Translations under genes and position numbers: made by a program
Notes under the pieces: model-generated
Seen by the model: only the letters and a program-made list of their open reading frames with translations
Told to the model about the DNA's origin: nothing
Database searches by the model: none
NCBI GenBank assembly: GCA_041907665.1
Contig: JAYRGW010000006.1
Coordinates: 41,757-105,756 of the forward strand
From: JAAYUD01 sp041907665
Lineage (GTDB): Bacteria > Bacteroidota > Bacteroidia > Bacteroidales > Bacteroidaceae
Direction: 5' to 3'
DNA length: 64,000 nt
Shown: one piece after another, positions 7,265 to 17,368 of the stretch
Layout: every line of letters begins with the position of its first letter
How positions within the stretch are numbered: the first letter of the stretch is position 1

Positions 7265-9727
7265 CTATTTTACTTCGATTGTTTCCGATGCTGCTTTCAG
7301 CCTTTTGGCTGAAGCTACAAATCGGATATTACCAATTGTTTGACCTGCTTGGACGATAGCGGTACATTGACCTGCAAAAAGATGCATTTGCGGCAAATGG
7401 AAAAGATCCAGCGAACAAGGATCACCATTAGCACCTGCACGATAATGGCCTGCGCCTTTTACAGAGAAATGTACAAGTCTATTGTCCGTGGGGCAAAGAT
7501 TTCCTTGCTTGTCTACAGAGCTTATTGTGATATACACTAAATCTTGCCCGTCGGGTTGCAATCTTTTAGTGCTTAGTGATATGCTTAGATGATGAGGCTT
7601 GCCTGCCGTATAGGTACTTTCTGTAGCTACTTGTTTGTCGGCTGCGTCGTAAGCTACGGCTTTGAGTTCTCCCGGTTCATAGACCACCTGATCCCAGATG
7701 AAGCGGTAGCGTCCTAAACGGGAATCTTTTTCTTTGGTTCTGATCCCCTGGCTTTTGCCATTGACAAACAATTCTATTTGCGGATAGTTGCTGTATACGA
7801 ATACGGGAGTGATTTTCCCTTCGCGTCCCGGCCATGTCCAATGTGGCAAAATATGCAGTGTTGAAGCTTTTGTGTTCCAAATGCTGCGATACAGATAGTA
7901 ACGGTCTTTGGGTATGCTTGCCAGATCAATAATGCCAAACAAAGAGCTGTGATTGGGCCAGGCATCGGTATCGTAGGGAGATGGTTCGCCCAAGTAGTCG
8001 AAGCCCGTCCAGACGAATTGTCCCATTGACCATTCGTGATCGTCGGACATGGCTAGGTCGTCATCCGGAATGTTGCTCCAATTACAATATTCTACATCGT
8101 AAGATGAACTTTGGTGGTCCGCATATTGGGCATCGGTTTTCAATTCGACGGGGAATTTGTAGGTTCCACGCGAACTGACCGTAGAGGATGTCTCACAACC
8201 CAAAATGACAGCTTGCGGAAGTTTGTTGTAGGCATCTATGTAGCGATGTACACGATAGTTGAATCCGGGTACGTCAAGTTGTGCCGCAAAGCCGTTTCCA
8301 AGAACGCAATCTACCTGGTCCATACCGCAAGTGACAGGGCGTGTAGGATCTTCGCGATGGCAGATGTTCTGTAGGAATGAAGCCACCTGATAACCTTGTG
8401 CATCGCACTGTGTGGGTACTTCGTTACCGATACTCCACATCACTACGCTTGGGTGGTTGCGATAATGGCGAATCATATTTTGCATATCTCGTTCTGCCCA
8501 ATCTTTAAAATAGCGGTGATAACCGTTTTGGCATTTGGCTATATCCCATTCGTCAAAAGGTTCGACCATCATCATGAACCCCATCGAATCACACAATTCT
8601 ACTAATTCCGGGGCAGGCATGTTGTGGGCAGTGCGAATAGCATCGCAACCCATATCCTTGAGCATCTGTAACTGATGTCGGATAGCTGAACGATTGACGG
8701 CAGCCCCAAGAGGACCTAAATCGTGGTGCAGGCATACGCCTTTGAATTTGCGATTCACTCCATTGAGGAAGAACCCTTTTTCTGCTACGATTTCAACCGA
8801 GCGAATGCCGAAGCGTGTGACGTATGTATCCGTTGGTTTGTTGTCTATATATAGAGTCGTGCGTGCTTCGTAGAGAACGGGAGATTCGGGAGACCACAGC
8901 ATCGGACGGTTGATTAAGAAATTCTGTTCGTTGGGTTGTCCGTCAGGATCACACTCGGTAGTTGTACGTGATGTTACTAGATTTCCTCCAGCATCAAAGA
9001 TGCGGGTCTCCAACTTTAATTTGTGTGTTTTATCTCTATTCTCTACTGTTGTACGCAATTTCACTGTAGCAAAATCTTTCTCTACATGTGGAGTGGTAAT
9101 ATAAGTACCCCATACGGGAATATGCGTGGTGTTTGTAACAATGAGATGTACATTCCGATAAAGTCCTGCTCCCGAGTACCAGCGGGATGATTGTGGACGG
9201 TTTTCGAGACGTACGGCTATGATGTTATTTTGACCGTCGCGGTGGAGTAGGGAAGTGATGTCGCACCAGAATGAATTGTATCCATAGGGCCAAAAACAGG
9301 CCTTTTGTCCATTAATATATATTTGAGCTTCGCTCATGGCTCCGTCGAACAATAAAGCAACTCGGTTGTTTGAAGCATCGAAACGCTCGATATTCAAATG
9401 GCGTCGATACCATCCTATGCCAACGTAAGGCAGTCCGCCCGTCCGTCCTGTCTTAAGACTGGCTTTCGACTCTCCGTTTTGTATGATCGCTACGTTTTGT
9501 AAATCATACTCTCTGCTGAAAGGTCCGTAAATAGCCCAGTCGTGTGGGATACTCACCGATTGCCATTGGCTGTCGTTATAGTCGGGCCTTTCGGCGCCAG
9601 CTTGTTCGTGGAGTGCAAATTTCCAACCGTCGCAGAGCAATTGCTCTCTGCGCTGTGCCTGCAACAAGCAGGCACAGCAACAAAAGAACACTGTTGTAGT
9701 TAGAAATTTGTATAGGTTATTGCTCAT
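7265..9727 (-). CDS. Secreted GH2 beta-galactosidase, last gene of the galactan utilization locus
   Basis: The 820-residue protein begins with a Sec signal ending near LLQAQ. The N-terminal sugar-binding jelly roll (about 28-200) and an immunoglobulin-like domain (about 205-310) precede the TIM barrel (about 312-600). The acid/base is E436 in SIGNEV and the nucleophile is E512 in ILGCETSS. The C-terminal 200 residues look like DUF4982 plus an Ig-like domain, the usual Bacteroides build. With GH53, SusD and SusC upstream in the same orientation it should trim galacto-oligosaccharides to galactose. The gap to the GH53 gene is 20 bases. GH2 also includes beta-glucuronidases and beta-mannosidases, so the galactose assignment rests on context. 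Confidence 0.92.
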   Translation of the reverse strand: MSNNLYKFLTTTVFFCCCACLLQAQRREQLLCDGWKFALHEQAGAERPDYNDSQWQSVSIPHDWAIYGPFSREYDLQNVAIIQNGESKASLKTGRTGGLPYVGIGWYRRHLNIERFDASNNRVALLFDGAMSEAQIYINGQKACFWPYGYNSFWCDITSLLHRDGQNNIIAVRLENRPQSSRWYSGAGLYRNVHLIVTNTTHIPVWGTYITTPHVEKDFATVKLRTTVENRDKTHKLKLETRIFDAGGNLVTSRTTTECDPDGQPNEQNFLINRPMLWSPESPVLYEARTTLYIDNKPTDTYVTRFGIRSVEIVAEKGFFLNGVNRKFKGVCLHHDLGPLGAAVNRSAIRHQLQMLKDMGCDAIRTAHNMPAPELVELCDSMGFMMMVEPFDEWDIAKCQNGYHRYFKDWAERDMQNMIRHYRNHPSVVMWSIGNEVPTQCDAQGYQVASFLQNICHREDPTRPVTCGMDQVDCVLGNGFAAQLDVPGFNYRVHRYIDAYNKLPQAVILGCETSSTVSSRGTYKFPVELKTDAQYADHQSSSYDVEYCNWSNIPDDDLAMSDDHEWSMGQFVWTGFDYLGEPSPYDTDAWPNHSSLFGIIDLASIPKDRYYLYRSIWNTKASTLHILPHWTWPGREGKITPVFVYSNYPQIELFVNGKSQGIRTKEKDSRLGRYRFIWDQVVYEPGELKAVAYDAADKQVATESTYTAGKPHHLSISLSTKRLQPDGQDLVYITISSVDKQGNLCPTDNRLVHFSVKGAGHYRAGANGDPCSLDLFHLPQMHLFAGQCTAIVQAGQTIGNIRFVASAKRLKAASETIEVK

Positions 9728-9747
9728 ACAATTAAAGATAAATAGTT

Positions 9748-10797
9748 TCAGTTTGCTGCAAAGGCATCCAATGCTTCGGTAGGTTTGCCATTATCGTCGA
9801 AGGCTCCCTTTCCATACGACTTCCAGTTGCCATAGCATTCCGGCTCCCAGTAGAATACTCCTAAACAACCAATGATCGCTTTTGTTTGTGTCATTAGTGA
9901 CGTGAGCCATGTTTTGCAAGTCGATGCTTCATTTTCGGCCATACCTACTTCGCAGATCATCACTTTGCAACCATAGCGACTGATAAGGCTTTTGATATTG
10001 GCTACACAATCACTTGTCATTGTCTCCCATGTATCAGTGTCGGGATAGAGCGACATACCGATGACATCCCATTTGCCGCCGTTCGATTTCAGTCCGTCAA
10101 ACATCCAGGTATAAAGCGATTGTTTGTTGCCTTCGGCCAGATGAATAACTACCAATGCATTCGGGAATACTGCTTTGACAGCATCATAACCCGCGTTGTT
10201 TAGCGCTGCATATTGAGCCATGTTTGCCGAGGCTTTACCATCATCCCAAAGCATTCCGTTGCTTGTCTCGTTGCCTACTTGCACCCATTCGGGAGTGACA
10301 CCTACATTTTTCAGAGCGGTGAGCACTGAGGTGGTATGAGTAGCAACGGCTGTTTTTAGATCATCGAAACTGAGGCTCGACCAAGCAGCCGGTTTGGTTT
10401 GGCTGCTTGGATCGGCCCAAGTATCACTGTAATGAAAATCTATTAAAATGCGGAAACCCAATTGAGCCGCACGATAAGCTTTGGCTACTACATCAGACTG
10501 GTTACACCAACCGTCGGTAGGATTAACCCATACCCTCAGGCGGATAGCATTCATTCCAAGACTACGTAGAAGTTCAAGGCAGTCGGTTGCTTTGCCATTG
10601 GCATCGTAAAACTTCAATCCGTCGGATTCCATTTCGGTGAGCCAACTTACATCTGCCCCTCGTGCGAATCCAGTCATATCGTAAGTCTTGTCTTTAGGAA
10701 ATACAGGATCATTATCGCTTTTGCTGCACGATACTAAGCTACATCCTGTAAGAAGGACGACTGCAAAGAGTCCTTTTATGTTGTTAAACCATTTCAT
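9748..10797 (-). CDS. GH53 arabinogalactan endo-beta-1,4-galactanase, surface lipoprotein
   Basis: This 349-residue enzyme should cut internal beta-1,4-galactosyl bonds in type I arabinogalactan or pectic galactan. The N-terminus has a lipoprotein signal; C19 (LLTGC) is the likely lipid anchor, with C24 as an alternative. The mature barrel starts with FARGADVSWLTEMES, a GH53 hallmark, followed by NAIRLRVWVNP. The acid/base is E177 in QVGNET and the nucleophile is E283 in MICEVGM. The length fits one catalytic domain with no accessory module. The start is 4 bases after the SusE-like stop, so the two are probably cotranscribed and translated in series. This gene fixes the likely substrate of the whole locus. 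Confidence 0.95.
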   Translation of the reverse strand: MKWFNNIKGLFAVVLLTGCSLVSCSKSDNDPVFPKDKTYDMTGFARGADVSWLTEMESDGLKFYDANGKATDCLELLRSLGMNAIRLRVWVNPTDGWCNQSDVVAKAYRAAQLGFRILIDFHYSDTWADPSSQTKPAAWSSLSFDDLKTAVATHTTSVLTALKNVGVTPEWVQVGNETSNGMLWDDGKASANMAQYAALNNAGYDAVKAVFPNALVVIHLAEGNKQSLYTWMFDGLKSNGGKWDVIGMSLYPDTDTWETMTSDCVANIKSLISRYGCKVMICEVGMAENEASTCKTWLTSLMTQTKAIIGCLGVFYWEPECYGNWKSYGKGAFDDNGKPTEALDAFAAN

Positions 10798-10801
10798 GAT
10801 A

Positions 10802-12490
10802 TTATTGTTTAGCGAATGAGTAAGTTCCGGTAATTAAGTTGATAGTCAAAGTATAAGTCCCTGTTGCTAGTGTTGCGTCGTCGATAATATTTGCCCCTTT
10901 GTACTTGAGTGTGCCATTGCTACCCCCATAGAACATGTCCCAATTGGAGTTTATCACAATTTTTGCACCGTAGGGCGATGCCCCATTGATGGTCACTGTA
11001 GCTGCATATTCTCCTATCGTTGAAGTCGGTGTCATTGCAGTAAGCGACCAATCGTTGTTGAATCCGGTATATGCTACCGTAGAGACTCCTGTCAGAGCAT
11101 ACGTGAGATTCTTCATGTCTACATCAAATAGATAATAGCCTGCTTCCGGTGCGGGGATATTGCCACCTGTTGTCGATAGTGTACCACCTTGAGCTGTACC
11201 GGATGCGGTACCTAAAGCGCTGTTCCAATCGTCTTTAGTGGTATAGAATTTGTATCCCCATTTTGAATTGACATTGATGACACCTTCGTACTTCAGGTCA
11301 CTTTCGTTGTAAAGAGTCACATAGTTGTCGAATGTCCAATTACCACTAATACCGTCATCAATACCCGATAGATAAACGTACTTGTTTACTGAGGTAGGGG
11401 TAGCGTCTCCTTTGACAACTGAGCAACTCCATGCTTTCGGATCGTTCAAGTTGAGAATCAAAGTACATGTTCCTGTCGATGGAATGTTGACTGCAATATC
11501 GGAAGCCGAAGACCCAAAAGTGAGTGTAGAGGCACTCGTACCGAAACCTAGAGGAGTATCGATAGCGTTTGAGTCGTCTGTACCGGTAGAATAGTTATAC
11601 TGTTTGCCTGTACCGGATATTTTAATAGTAGCACTACCGGCAGTTGTGGCATTGAAGACGAGTATCCATTCGTTTTGAGCACGTTCGTACACCATCGTCC
11701 CGTTGATGCCGCCCGCTACTCCTAGAGAAGGCATGTATAAAGCCGACCATACTTTTTTCTTGGTATCGACAACCGTATAATAGCAACCGGTCTGTCCGGG
11801 ATACCAGAAATTCCATTTCGTATTGTCGGTAGAAAGAATAAAGGCTGAATTATCGGCTCCTAAATTACCCCATATTGTGCCGTCACCTTCTTGCAAGAAA
11901 TAGTTATACCATGCGGTGGCACCTATGAATCCGGTATAAACGCCGTTGGATGTAGGAGAAGCTAGTTTCATATCTGTTGCGTCTTGTTTGGATGTGAGCA
12001 AATATCCTATAGACATATCAACCAGGTAAGGAGTGATATTGACTTTGGCGGTATTGCTATAAGCAGCTTCCGTATTGCTGCCTTCCGATACTTTCAAACG
12101 AAAATAAATGGGAGTCGAAACGTCTACTGCTGCACCTAAATTCTTGGCAAGCGTGTTGAGTACCAATCCTGTGTATGCCTTTGATTGATTGGATTCGTTG
12201 GATTCGGTTACGGTAGTCGAGAAATCGCTCGATAAAGATGCTTGTAGTGTTGTGGTAAGTAAATTGGGAGCCGAAACGTGACTATCGCTCACTTTGGAAT
12301 TTATTTTAGTCCAAGCTAACGATAGAACAATAGATTGGTTTAGCTCTTTGGACAAAACCACATTATCATCCGATGCCGAAAGTTGTCCTCCTTCGGCTGG
12401 AGAGAGATAAATTAAATCGCCATCCTTACTGCACGAGGCTATACCGAGGCACAGGATAAGGGCGAAGAATATATATTGAATTGTTTTCAT
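10802..12490 (-). CDS. SusE/SusF-like outer-membrane glycan-binding lipoprotein
   Basis: This is a 562-residue protein with lipobox LGIASC (Cys 20). The segment from about 25 to 150 (DNVVLSKELNQSIVLSLAW, later STPIYFRLKV) is the SusE N-terminal fold. Downstream come two or three beta-sandwich modules with repeated GTYTLTINL / GTCTLILNL endings, as in SusF/SusE C-terminal carbohydrate-binding domains. No catalytic residues are expected. It lies between SusD and GH53 in one operon and should help hold galactan at the cell surface next to the SusCD transporter. Sequence conservation in this group is low, so ligand specificity is taken from the neighbours. Confidence 0.88.
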   Translation of the reverse strand: MKTIQYIFFALILCLGIASCSKDGDLIYLSPAEGGQLSASDDNVVLSKELNQSIVLSLAWTKINSKVSDSHVSAPNLLTTTLQASLSSDFSTTVTESNESNQSKAYTGLVLNTLAKNLGAAVDVSTPIYFRLKVSEGSNTEAAYSNTAKVNITPYLVDMSIGYLLTSKQDATDMKLASPTSNGVYTGFIGATAWYNYFLQEGDGTIWGNLGADNSAFILSTDNTKWNFWYPGQTGCYYTVVDTKKKVWSALYMPSLGVAGGINGTMVYERAQNEWILVFNATTAGSATIKISGTGKQYNYSTGTDDSNAIDTPLGFGTSASTLTFGSSASDIAVNIPSTGTCTLILNLNDPKAWSCSVVKGDATPTSVNKYVYLSGIDDGISGNWTFDNYVTLYNESDLKYEGVINVNSKWGYKFYTTKDDWNSALGTASGTAQGGTLSTTGGNIPAPEAGYYLFDVDMKNLTYALTGVSTVAYTGFNNDWSLTAMTPTSTIGEYAATVTINGASPYGAKIVINSNWDMFYGGSNGTLKYKGANIIDDATLATGTYTLTINLITGTYSFAKQ

Positions 12491-12510
12491 GTCGTTCTGG
12501 TTTAGAATGA

Positions 12511-14097
12511 TTAGTAATTGTCATTGTGTAGATTCGGATTGGCTGATAGTTCGGCTGCCGGAATGGGATAAATATTGTATTTATCGTCGACAGCTTGTCC
12601 GGCTTTTACGCCACCTTTCCATTGCCACAAATAATCGTTGGTTGTAAACTTGCCGAAGCGTATAAGGTCGGTGCGCCGTGTGCATTCCCAATAAAGTTCG
12701 CGTCCACGTTCGTTGAGAATAAAATCGGTAGTCAAATCACTTTCGCTGACGTCTCCTGTAGTACTTCCATAAGCTCTTTCACGAATATAATTCACATATT
12801 TCAGTGCTTCGGCTTTCGAACTGCCCGTACCGCCTCGGAGAACAGATTCTGCCAACATCAGATAAACATCTGCCAAACGGAATACCGGAAAGTCGGTATT
12901 TACGCCACTGCTTCCGGTGTTTGAAGCTGCTTGACCGGCATCGGTCAGATTTGTCCATTTGGTAACAAGATAGCCTGCTGTAGGGTCGTCTATAGAGGTA
13001 TCAAGCATTTTTGTCTGCCCTTTGGTGAAGAACATTGCACGCGTGTCGCCGTCAGCAAAGAGACCTGACAATTCACCTCTGGCGCGGAACATACTCCAAC
13101 CGCTTGTTACACCATAATCGGCAGGATTTTCGTAATCGGATGTGTTACTTATTGCGCCGCAAACCAAATAGGTAGTAGCGCCCCATGATACTGTATGGTT
13201 GGCATCTACATTGAAAGCAAAGATGATTTCGTCGGTGCGTTTATCATTATCGGCATTGAAGAGTTTGGCATAATCTGCATCTAGTGAGTAGCCGTCGCCA
13301 ATAATTTTCTCGCAGTAAGTGATGCAATCTGTATAATGTTCGGTTCCGGTATATATCTTAGCGTTAAGATACATTTTGGCGAGCAATGTCCATGCTGCTG
13401 CTTTGGATGCATGTCCGTAAGTAACGGTTGTGCGATCGGGGAGGGTCGATTCAATATCTTTCAGTTCCGACTCAATATAATCGAATATTTGTGAAGATGT
13501 GTAGCGGGGTGGTGTATAGGCACCGACAGGATCTTTTTCGGTAACAAACGGAATGTTGCGATATAGATCCATTGCATGGTAGTATGACAATGCTCTTAGA
13601 AAACGTGCCTCTGCACGATATTGTTTGATCGTTGTCTGATCGCTGTCGGAGAATTTCGATATGGCATTGTCGGTAGCATTGCGCAGAAACTCGTTGCAAT
13701 AGGCGATGGTTTGATAAATGCGGTAATAGGTGTCTTCTACCCACGGGTCGTTGGCATCCCAAGAGAGATATGTGAGGTCTTTTACCTTATCGCCTTCGAG
13801 CCATGTACATGCCATTTCGTCGGTTCCGCATTCTTGCATATTAATATAGCAACGCATATAATCGTATCCGCTGTTGCTGCTCATGTCGGCATTACCTCCT
13901 CCTTTTTGTTGTCCGGCTATTACGAACGACGCATAAAGTTTGGCAAGTACAGCCTGATAATTGGCGGCTGTAGTATATACGTCGGCCGAAGTCGTTTCTG
14001 TATTTGGCATCTGGTCTAAATCGCCGGTGCATGCCGAGAATGCTAGAAGTCCGCATATAAGTAACGTAGAATATATCTTTTTCATAATGCTTTTCAA
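12511..14097 (-). CDS. SusD/RagB-family glycan-capture lipoprotein
   Basis: The 528-residue surface lipoprotein has lipobox LAFSAC. Helical TPR-like segments carry the SusD pattern (TTAANYQAVLAKLYASF; YRAEARFLRALSYYHAMDLYRNIPFVTE; ASKAAAWTLLAKMYLNAKIY) and end with FILNERGRELYWECTRRTDLIRFGKF, the family's C-terminal signature. It forms the lid of the SusC channel and binds oligosaccharides. The stop-to-start gap to SusC is about 9 bases. A second ATG four codons in could be the true start. This locus copy is intact, unlike the second SusD of the window. Confidence 0.95.
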   Translation of the reverse strand: MKSIMKKIYSTLLICGLLAFSACTGDLDQMPNTETTSADVYTTAANYQAVLAKLYASFVIAGQQKGGGNADMSSNSGYDYMRCYINMQECGTDEMACTWLEGDKVKDLTYLSWDANDPWVEDTYYRIYQTIAYCNEFLRNATDNAISKFSDSDQTTIKQYRAEARFLRALSYYHAMDLYRNIPFVTEKDPVGAYTPPRYTSSQIFDYIESELKDIESTLPDRTTVTYGHASKAAAWTLLAKMYLNAKIYTGTEHYTDCITYCEKIIGDGYSLDADYAKLFNADNDKRTDEIIFAFNVDANHTVSWGATTYLVCGAISNTSDYENPADYGVTSGWSMFRARGELSGLFADGDTRAMFFTKGQTKMLDTSIDDPTAGYLVTKWTNLTDAGQAASNTGSSGVNTDFPVFRLADVYLMLAESVLRGGTGSSKAEALKYVNYIRERAYGSTTGDVSESDLTTDFILNERGRELYWECTRRTDLIRFGKFTTNDYLWQWKGGVKAGQAVDDKYNIYPIPAAELSANPNLHNDNY

Positions 14098-14106
14098 TTT
14101 AAAAAA

Positions 14107-17079
14107 TTAGAAATTAAGTCCGATGTTCAAAGAGTATGTTCGCGGACGGGGATAGAAAGAAGAGTCCATTCCGTTCGGTACTTCCGGGTCTACACCTGTA
14201 TATTTGGTAATGGTAAAAACATTTTGTACCATAGCTGTGGCATTCAGACTGCACCATTTGCAAATCTTTCCGAAGTTGTACGACAAACTCAGATTGTCCA
14301 TTTTGAGGAATGATGCGTTTTCTACATAATAATCGCTTAGATATTGTCGAGATGTGAAGCCCGTCTTTAAATAGCTTTTATTGAGGTTATTCAATTGATA
14401 AGAATTGTATGAAACAGTACTCCATGCACCTGTATTCATCGCCATACCGTTGTATGCATAATTACCGATATTAGCACGCAAGCTGGTGCTGAGTGTCCAT
14501 TTTCTAAAACGTAACGAAGTAGAAAAACCGAATATCCAGTCAGGGGCAGGAGAATGATAGCGGTATAAATCTTTCGAATTGATTTCGCCATTTCCATCTA
14601 GGTCGGCATAAGCTCCTTCGATGGGTTTTCCTTTTGTGTCGTATAGTTGATGATAGACATAGAACATATATGGTGCATAACCTTCGCTCAGAACTTGGAA
14701 ATAGTAGCTGTCAATTTTCGGACCGGCAGAAGTATTGGTTGTCGTTGTACCTTTCACCAGCGAAAGGTTTTTAATCTTTTGGCTCTGCCAAGTGGCATTG
14801 GCACTGATGTCCCATCCCCAATCTTTCGTGTCGATAGCTTTTAAATTGATATTTGCTTCGATACCGTGGCTGTTTACGTTGCCTACGTTGGTGAGTACCG
14901 TTTTATTGAAATTCGTACCGGCTGCTGATGGAACGGTGGCTAACAAGTCTTTTGTCTTGCGCGTATAAAAGTCGAAGCTTCCTGTAATGCGATCTTTCAA
15001 CAAACCGAAGTCGAAGCCATAGTTGTAAGAAGTCGTTGTTTCCCATTTTAAATTGGAAATATATGCTTCGGGGCGGTAAGTATAGTAATAATCGCTACCG
15101 AACTGGTACTGTGCGCCATCTTGGCTGACAGTATATACGGGCAGATAATTATAATTGCCTATACCGTCTTGCTGACCGGTAACACCGTAGCTTACCCGAA
15201 TTTTAAGGTTGCTCAAAATAGGATTGTTTTTCAGGAACGATTCTTCGGTAACACGCCACCCCAATGCAACAGACGGGAACGTTCCCCAGCGATTATCTTT
15301 GCTGAAACGCGAAGTTCCATCGCGACGTACGGTTGCAGTTACTAAATATTTGGAATCGAACGAGTAGTTGAGACGACCGTAATATGAAATCAGTACATGG
15401 CGTTGGTCGGTGGCTGCAACAGTATTTTCTACTGTACCTCCAGTGTTTAGTTCGTTGTATGCGTTTGTTTTGGCAATCCACTTCTGATAATCGTATCCGG
15501 CTGTCAGTTCGATGTTACTTTTTAGAAAATCGATGTACTTATTATAATTGAGGTATGTTGTGAGCAATCGGTTACTGTTCTTCTGTGGACCATAGGTGTA
15601 GTCGCGTCCTCCTGTCGTAGAGTATTTGGCTGCTTGTGAGGGAACAAAGATAGAGCCTTTGCCTTCTGCATAGTCATATCCTACGGTAGCATGAAACTTT
15701 AAGTCGGGCAGGAAGTGCATCTTGTAGTCAACGTCGAAGTTACCGATGATACGTTTGACAGTACTGCGCGAGTCGTATTGCTTGATAAGACCCAATGGAT
15801 TCAGTACGGCTCCTGTAACAGGTGTGCCTGTATTGTCGATAGCTTCGTTGTATCCGCCGAAAACTGTACTATTGCTACTATATATAGGAATGGTGGGGTT
15901 GTAGGTCGCACCGGCCCAAATAGCATTCTGATCGGCAAAATGGTTTTTGTTGTATGAACCTTTTACATTAAAATTGAACTTCAAATAATTGTTGAAAAAG
16001 GAAGGCGATAAAGATAGGTTCGTAGTGTATCGTTCTACTTTATCTGTTTTCAAAATGCCTTGTTGGTTGAAGTAGCCTACCGATAAACGATAAGGCAAGG
16101 CCTTTGCTATCTGTCCGGAGAAACTCAAATTATTGTCTGTACCAAAAGCTGCCTGATATATTTGTTTATTCCAGTCGGTATTTGCGTTGCCAATCAGAGA
16201 TTTCTGAGCGTCGGTTCCCACGGAGTTGATTATGTTTGCAAATTGGTCGTGTGAAAGCATTTGTGGAAGTCTGGTATGCACCTGAAAAGAGTTGGTCGTA
16301 TTCAAGCTTATTTTCATTCTGCCGGCGCTGCCTTTTTTGGTGGTAATGAGGATAACACCGTTAGAAGCTCTCGAACCGTAGATAGCTGTTGACGACGCAT
16401 CTTTTAGAATGGTCATGCTCTCGATATCGTTCGGATTGATAAGGCTTAGAAAGTTTCCGCTTCCTGAAATACTGCCTCCTACTTCCATCGGTACTCCATC
16501 CAATACTATTAAGGGATCATTACTTGCATTGAGTGAAGCACCACCACGAATTCGAATAGTGCTACCAGCTGTAGGAGAACCTCCGGCACTCATTATTTGT
16601 ACGCCACTCACTTTGCCGTTGATAAGCTGTTCGGGCGACGATATCATTCCTCCGTTGAAATCTTTGCTTTTCACATTACTTACTGAACCTGTGAGGTCGC
16701 TTTTGCGTGTCGTACCATAACCTATAACGACAACATCGTTGAGTTGTTGTGCATTAGGTTTCATTTGTACCGAAAGAATGTGGCTTGCAGGAATTGCGAC
16801 AGTCAGTGTTTGATAACCCACATAAGAAAAAGTCAATTCTTTTGTCCCATTGGGCACTTGAAGTGAAAAAGAACCCTCCAGGTCGGAAGAAATTCCGAGA
16901 GTGGTGCCTTTGACAACAACAGACACACCAATCATCGGAGCTTTGGCTTCGTCAATTACTTTACCTGTCACTTTTATGGTTCCCGTCTGTGCGTAGGCCG
17001 GAAGGAAATAACCTAACAATAGAAAACTGATTAAAAGACTTGTCAGCGTCTTTTGCAGTGTTAAGGTTTTGTGATTCAT
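14107..17079 (-). CDS. SusC/RagA-type TonB-dependent outer-membrane transporter
   Basis: The 990-residue importer begins with a Sec signal. A carboxypeptidase-regulatory-like domain follows (about 33-115, KVTGKVIDEAKAPMIGVSVV), then the TonB-dependent plug (VIGYGTTRKSDLTGSVSNV; GSTIRIRGGASLNASNDPLIVLDGVP; SMTILKDASSTAIYGSRASNGVILITTKKG), and then a 22-strand barrel ending in the aromatic residue of LNIGLNF. There is no STN domain, so it is not expected to signal to an anti-sigma factor. It is the first gene of the galactan locus, with its own promoter just upstream. Import across the outer membrane would be powered by TonB-ExbBD and gated by SusD. Confidence 0.96.
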   Translation of the reverse strand: MNHKTLTLQKTLTSLLISFLLLGYFLPAYAQTGTIKVTGKVIDEAKAPMIGVSVVVKGTTLGISSDLEGSFSLQVPNGTKELTFSYVGYQTLTVAIPASHILSVQMKPNAQQLNDVVVIGYGTTRKSDLTGSVSNVKSKDFNGGMISSPEQLINGKVSGVQIMSAGGSPTAGSTIRIRGGASLNASNDPLIVLDGVPMEVGGSISGSGNFLSLINPNDIESMTILKDASSTAIYGSRASNGVILITTKKGSAGRMKISLNTTNSFQVHTRLPQMLSHDQFANIINSVGTDAQKSLIGNANTDWNKQIYQAAFGTDNNLSFSGQIAKALPYRLSVGYFNQQGILKTDKVERYTTNLSLSPSFFNNYLKFNFNVKGSYNKNHFADQNAIWAGATYNPTIPIYSSNSTVFGGYNEAIDNTGTPVTGAVLNPLGLIKQYDSRSTVKRIIGNFDVDYKMHFLPDLKFHATVGYDYAEGKGSIFVPSQAAKYSTTGGRDYTYGPQKNSNRLLTTYLNYNKYIDFLKSNIELTAGYDYQKWIAKTNAYNELNTGGTVENTVAATDQRHVLISYYGRLNYSFDSKYLVTATVRRDGTSRFSKDNRWGTFPSVALGWRVTEESFLKNNPILSNLKIRVSYGVTGQQDGIGNYNYLPVYTVSQDGAQYQFGSDYYYTYRPEAYISNLKWETTTSYNYGFDFGLLKDRITGSFDFYTRKTKDLLATVPSAAGTNFNKTVLTNVGNVNSHGIEANINLKAIDTKDWGWDISANATWQSQKIKNLSLVKGTTTTNTSAGPKIDSYYFQVLSEGYAPYMFYVYHQLYDTKGKPIEGAYADLDGNGEINSKDLYRYHSPAPDWIFGFSTSLRFRKWTLSTSLRANIGNYAYNGMAMNTGAWSTVSYNSYQLNNLNKSYLKTGFTSRQYLSDYYVENASFLKMDNLSLSYNFGKICKWCSLNATAMVQNVFTITKYTGVDPEVPNGMDSSFYPRPRTYSLNIGLNF

Positions 17080-17145
17080 GATAATAATTTTAAGATATTA
17101 TGATTGATTGTTATTAGTTTTTAGTTGCATATTAAATTTCGGTTA

Positions 17146-17176
17146 CAAATGTACCTGCTTTGAATATATTGCTCAA
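17146..17176 (-). promoter_or_regulatory. Promoter of the galactan utilization locus
   Basis: Reading leftwards, TTG (17176-17174), a 20-base gap and TACATTTG (17153-17146) match the Bacteroidetes -33/-7 pattern. Transcription would start near 17140, about 60 bases before the SusC ATG at 17079. Confidence 0.65.
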
Positions 17177-17335
17177 GCAGAAAAAGGACAAATAAGGATA
17201 AAAATTAGACAATCTTCGTTTAAACTACTTCTCGGCTTTATTTTGTATCTCTTATCTTCTTAATACGAAAGAGTCCCAATATATAAATTTAATTATATTG
17301 CAAGGCTATCTGTCCCCGAAGAGGAGTTATTTTTG

Positions 17336-17343
17336 TATCTTTG
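17336..17343 (+). promoter_or_regulatory. -7 box for the nitroreductase / DUF2520 / KdsC group
   Basis: TATCTTTG matches TAnnTTTG 25 bases upstream of the ATG at 17369, giving a very short leader. A clear -33 box is not visible. Confidence 0.5.
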
Positions 17344-17368
17344 CATCAAATAATAAAAGCAAAAGTCT

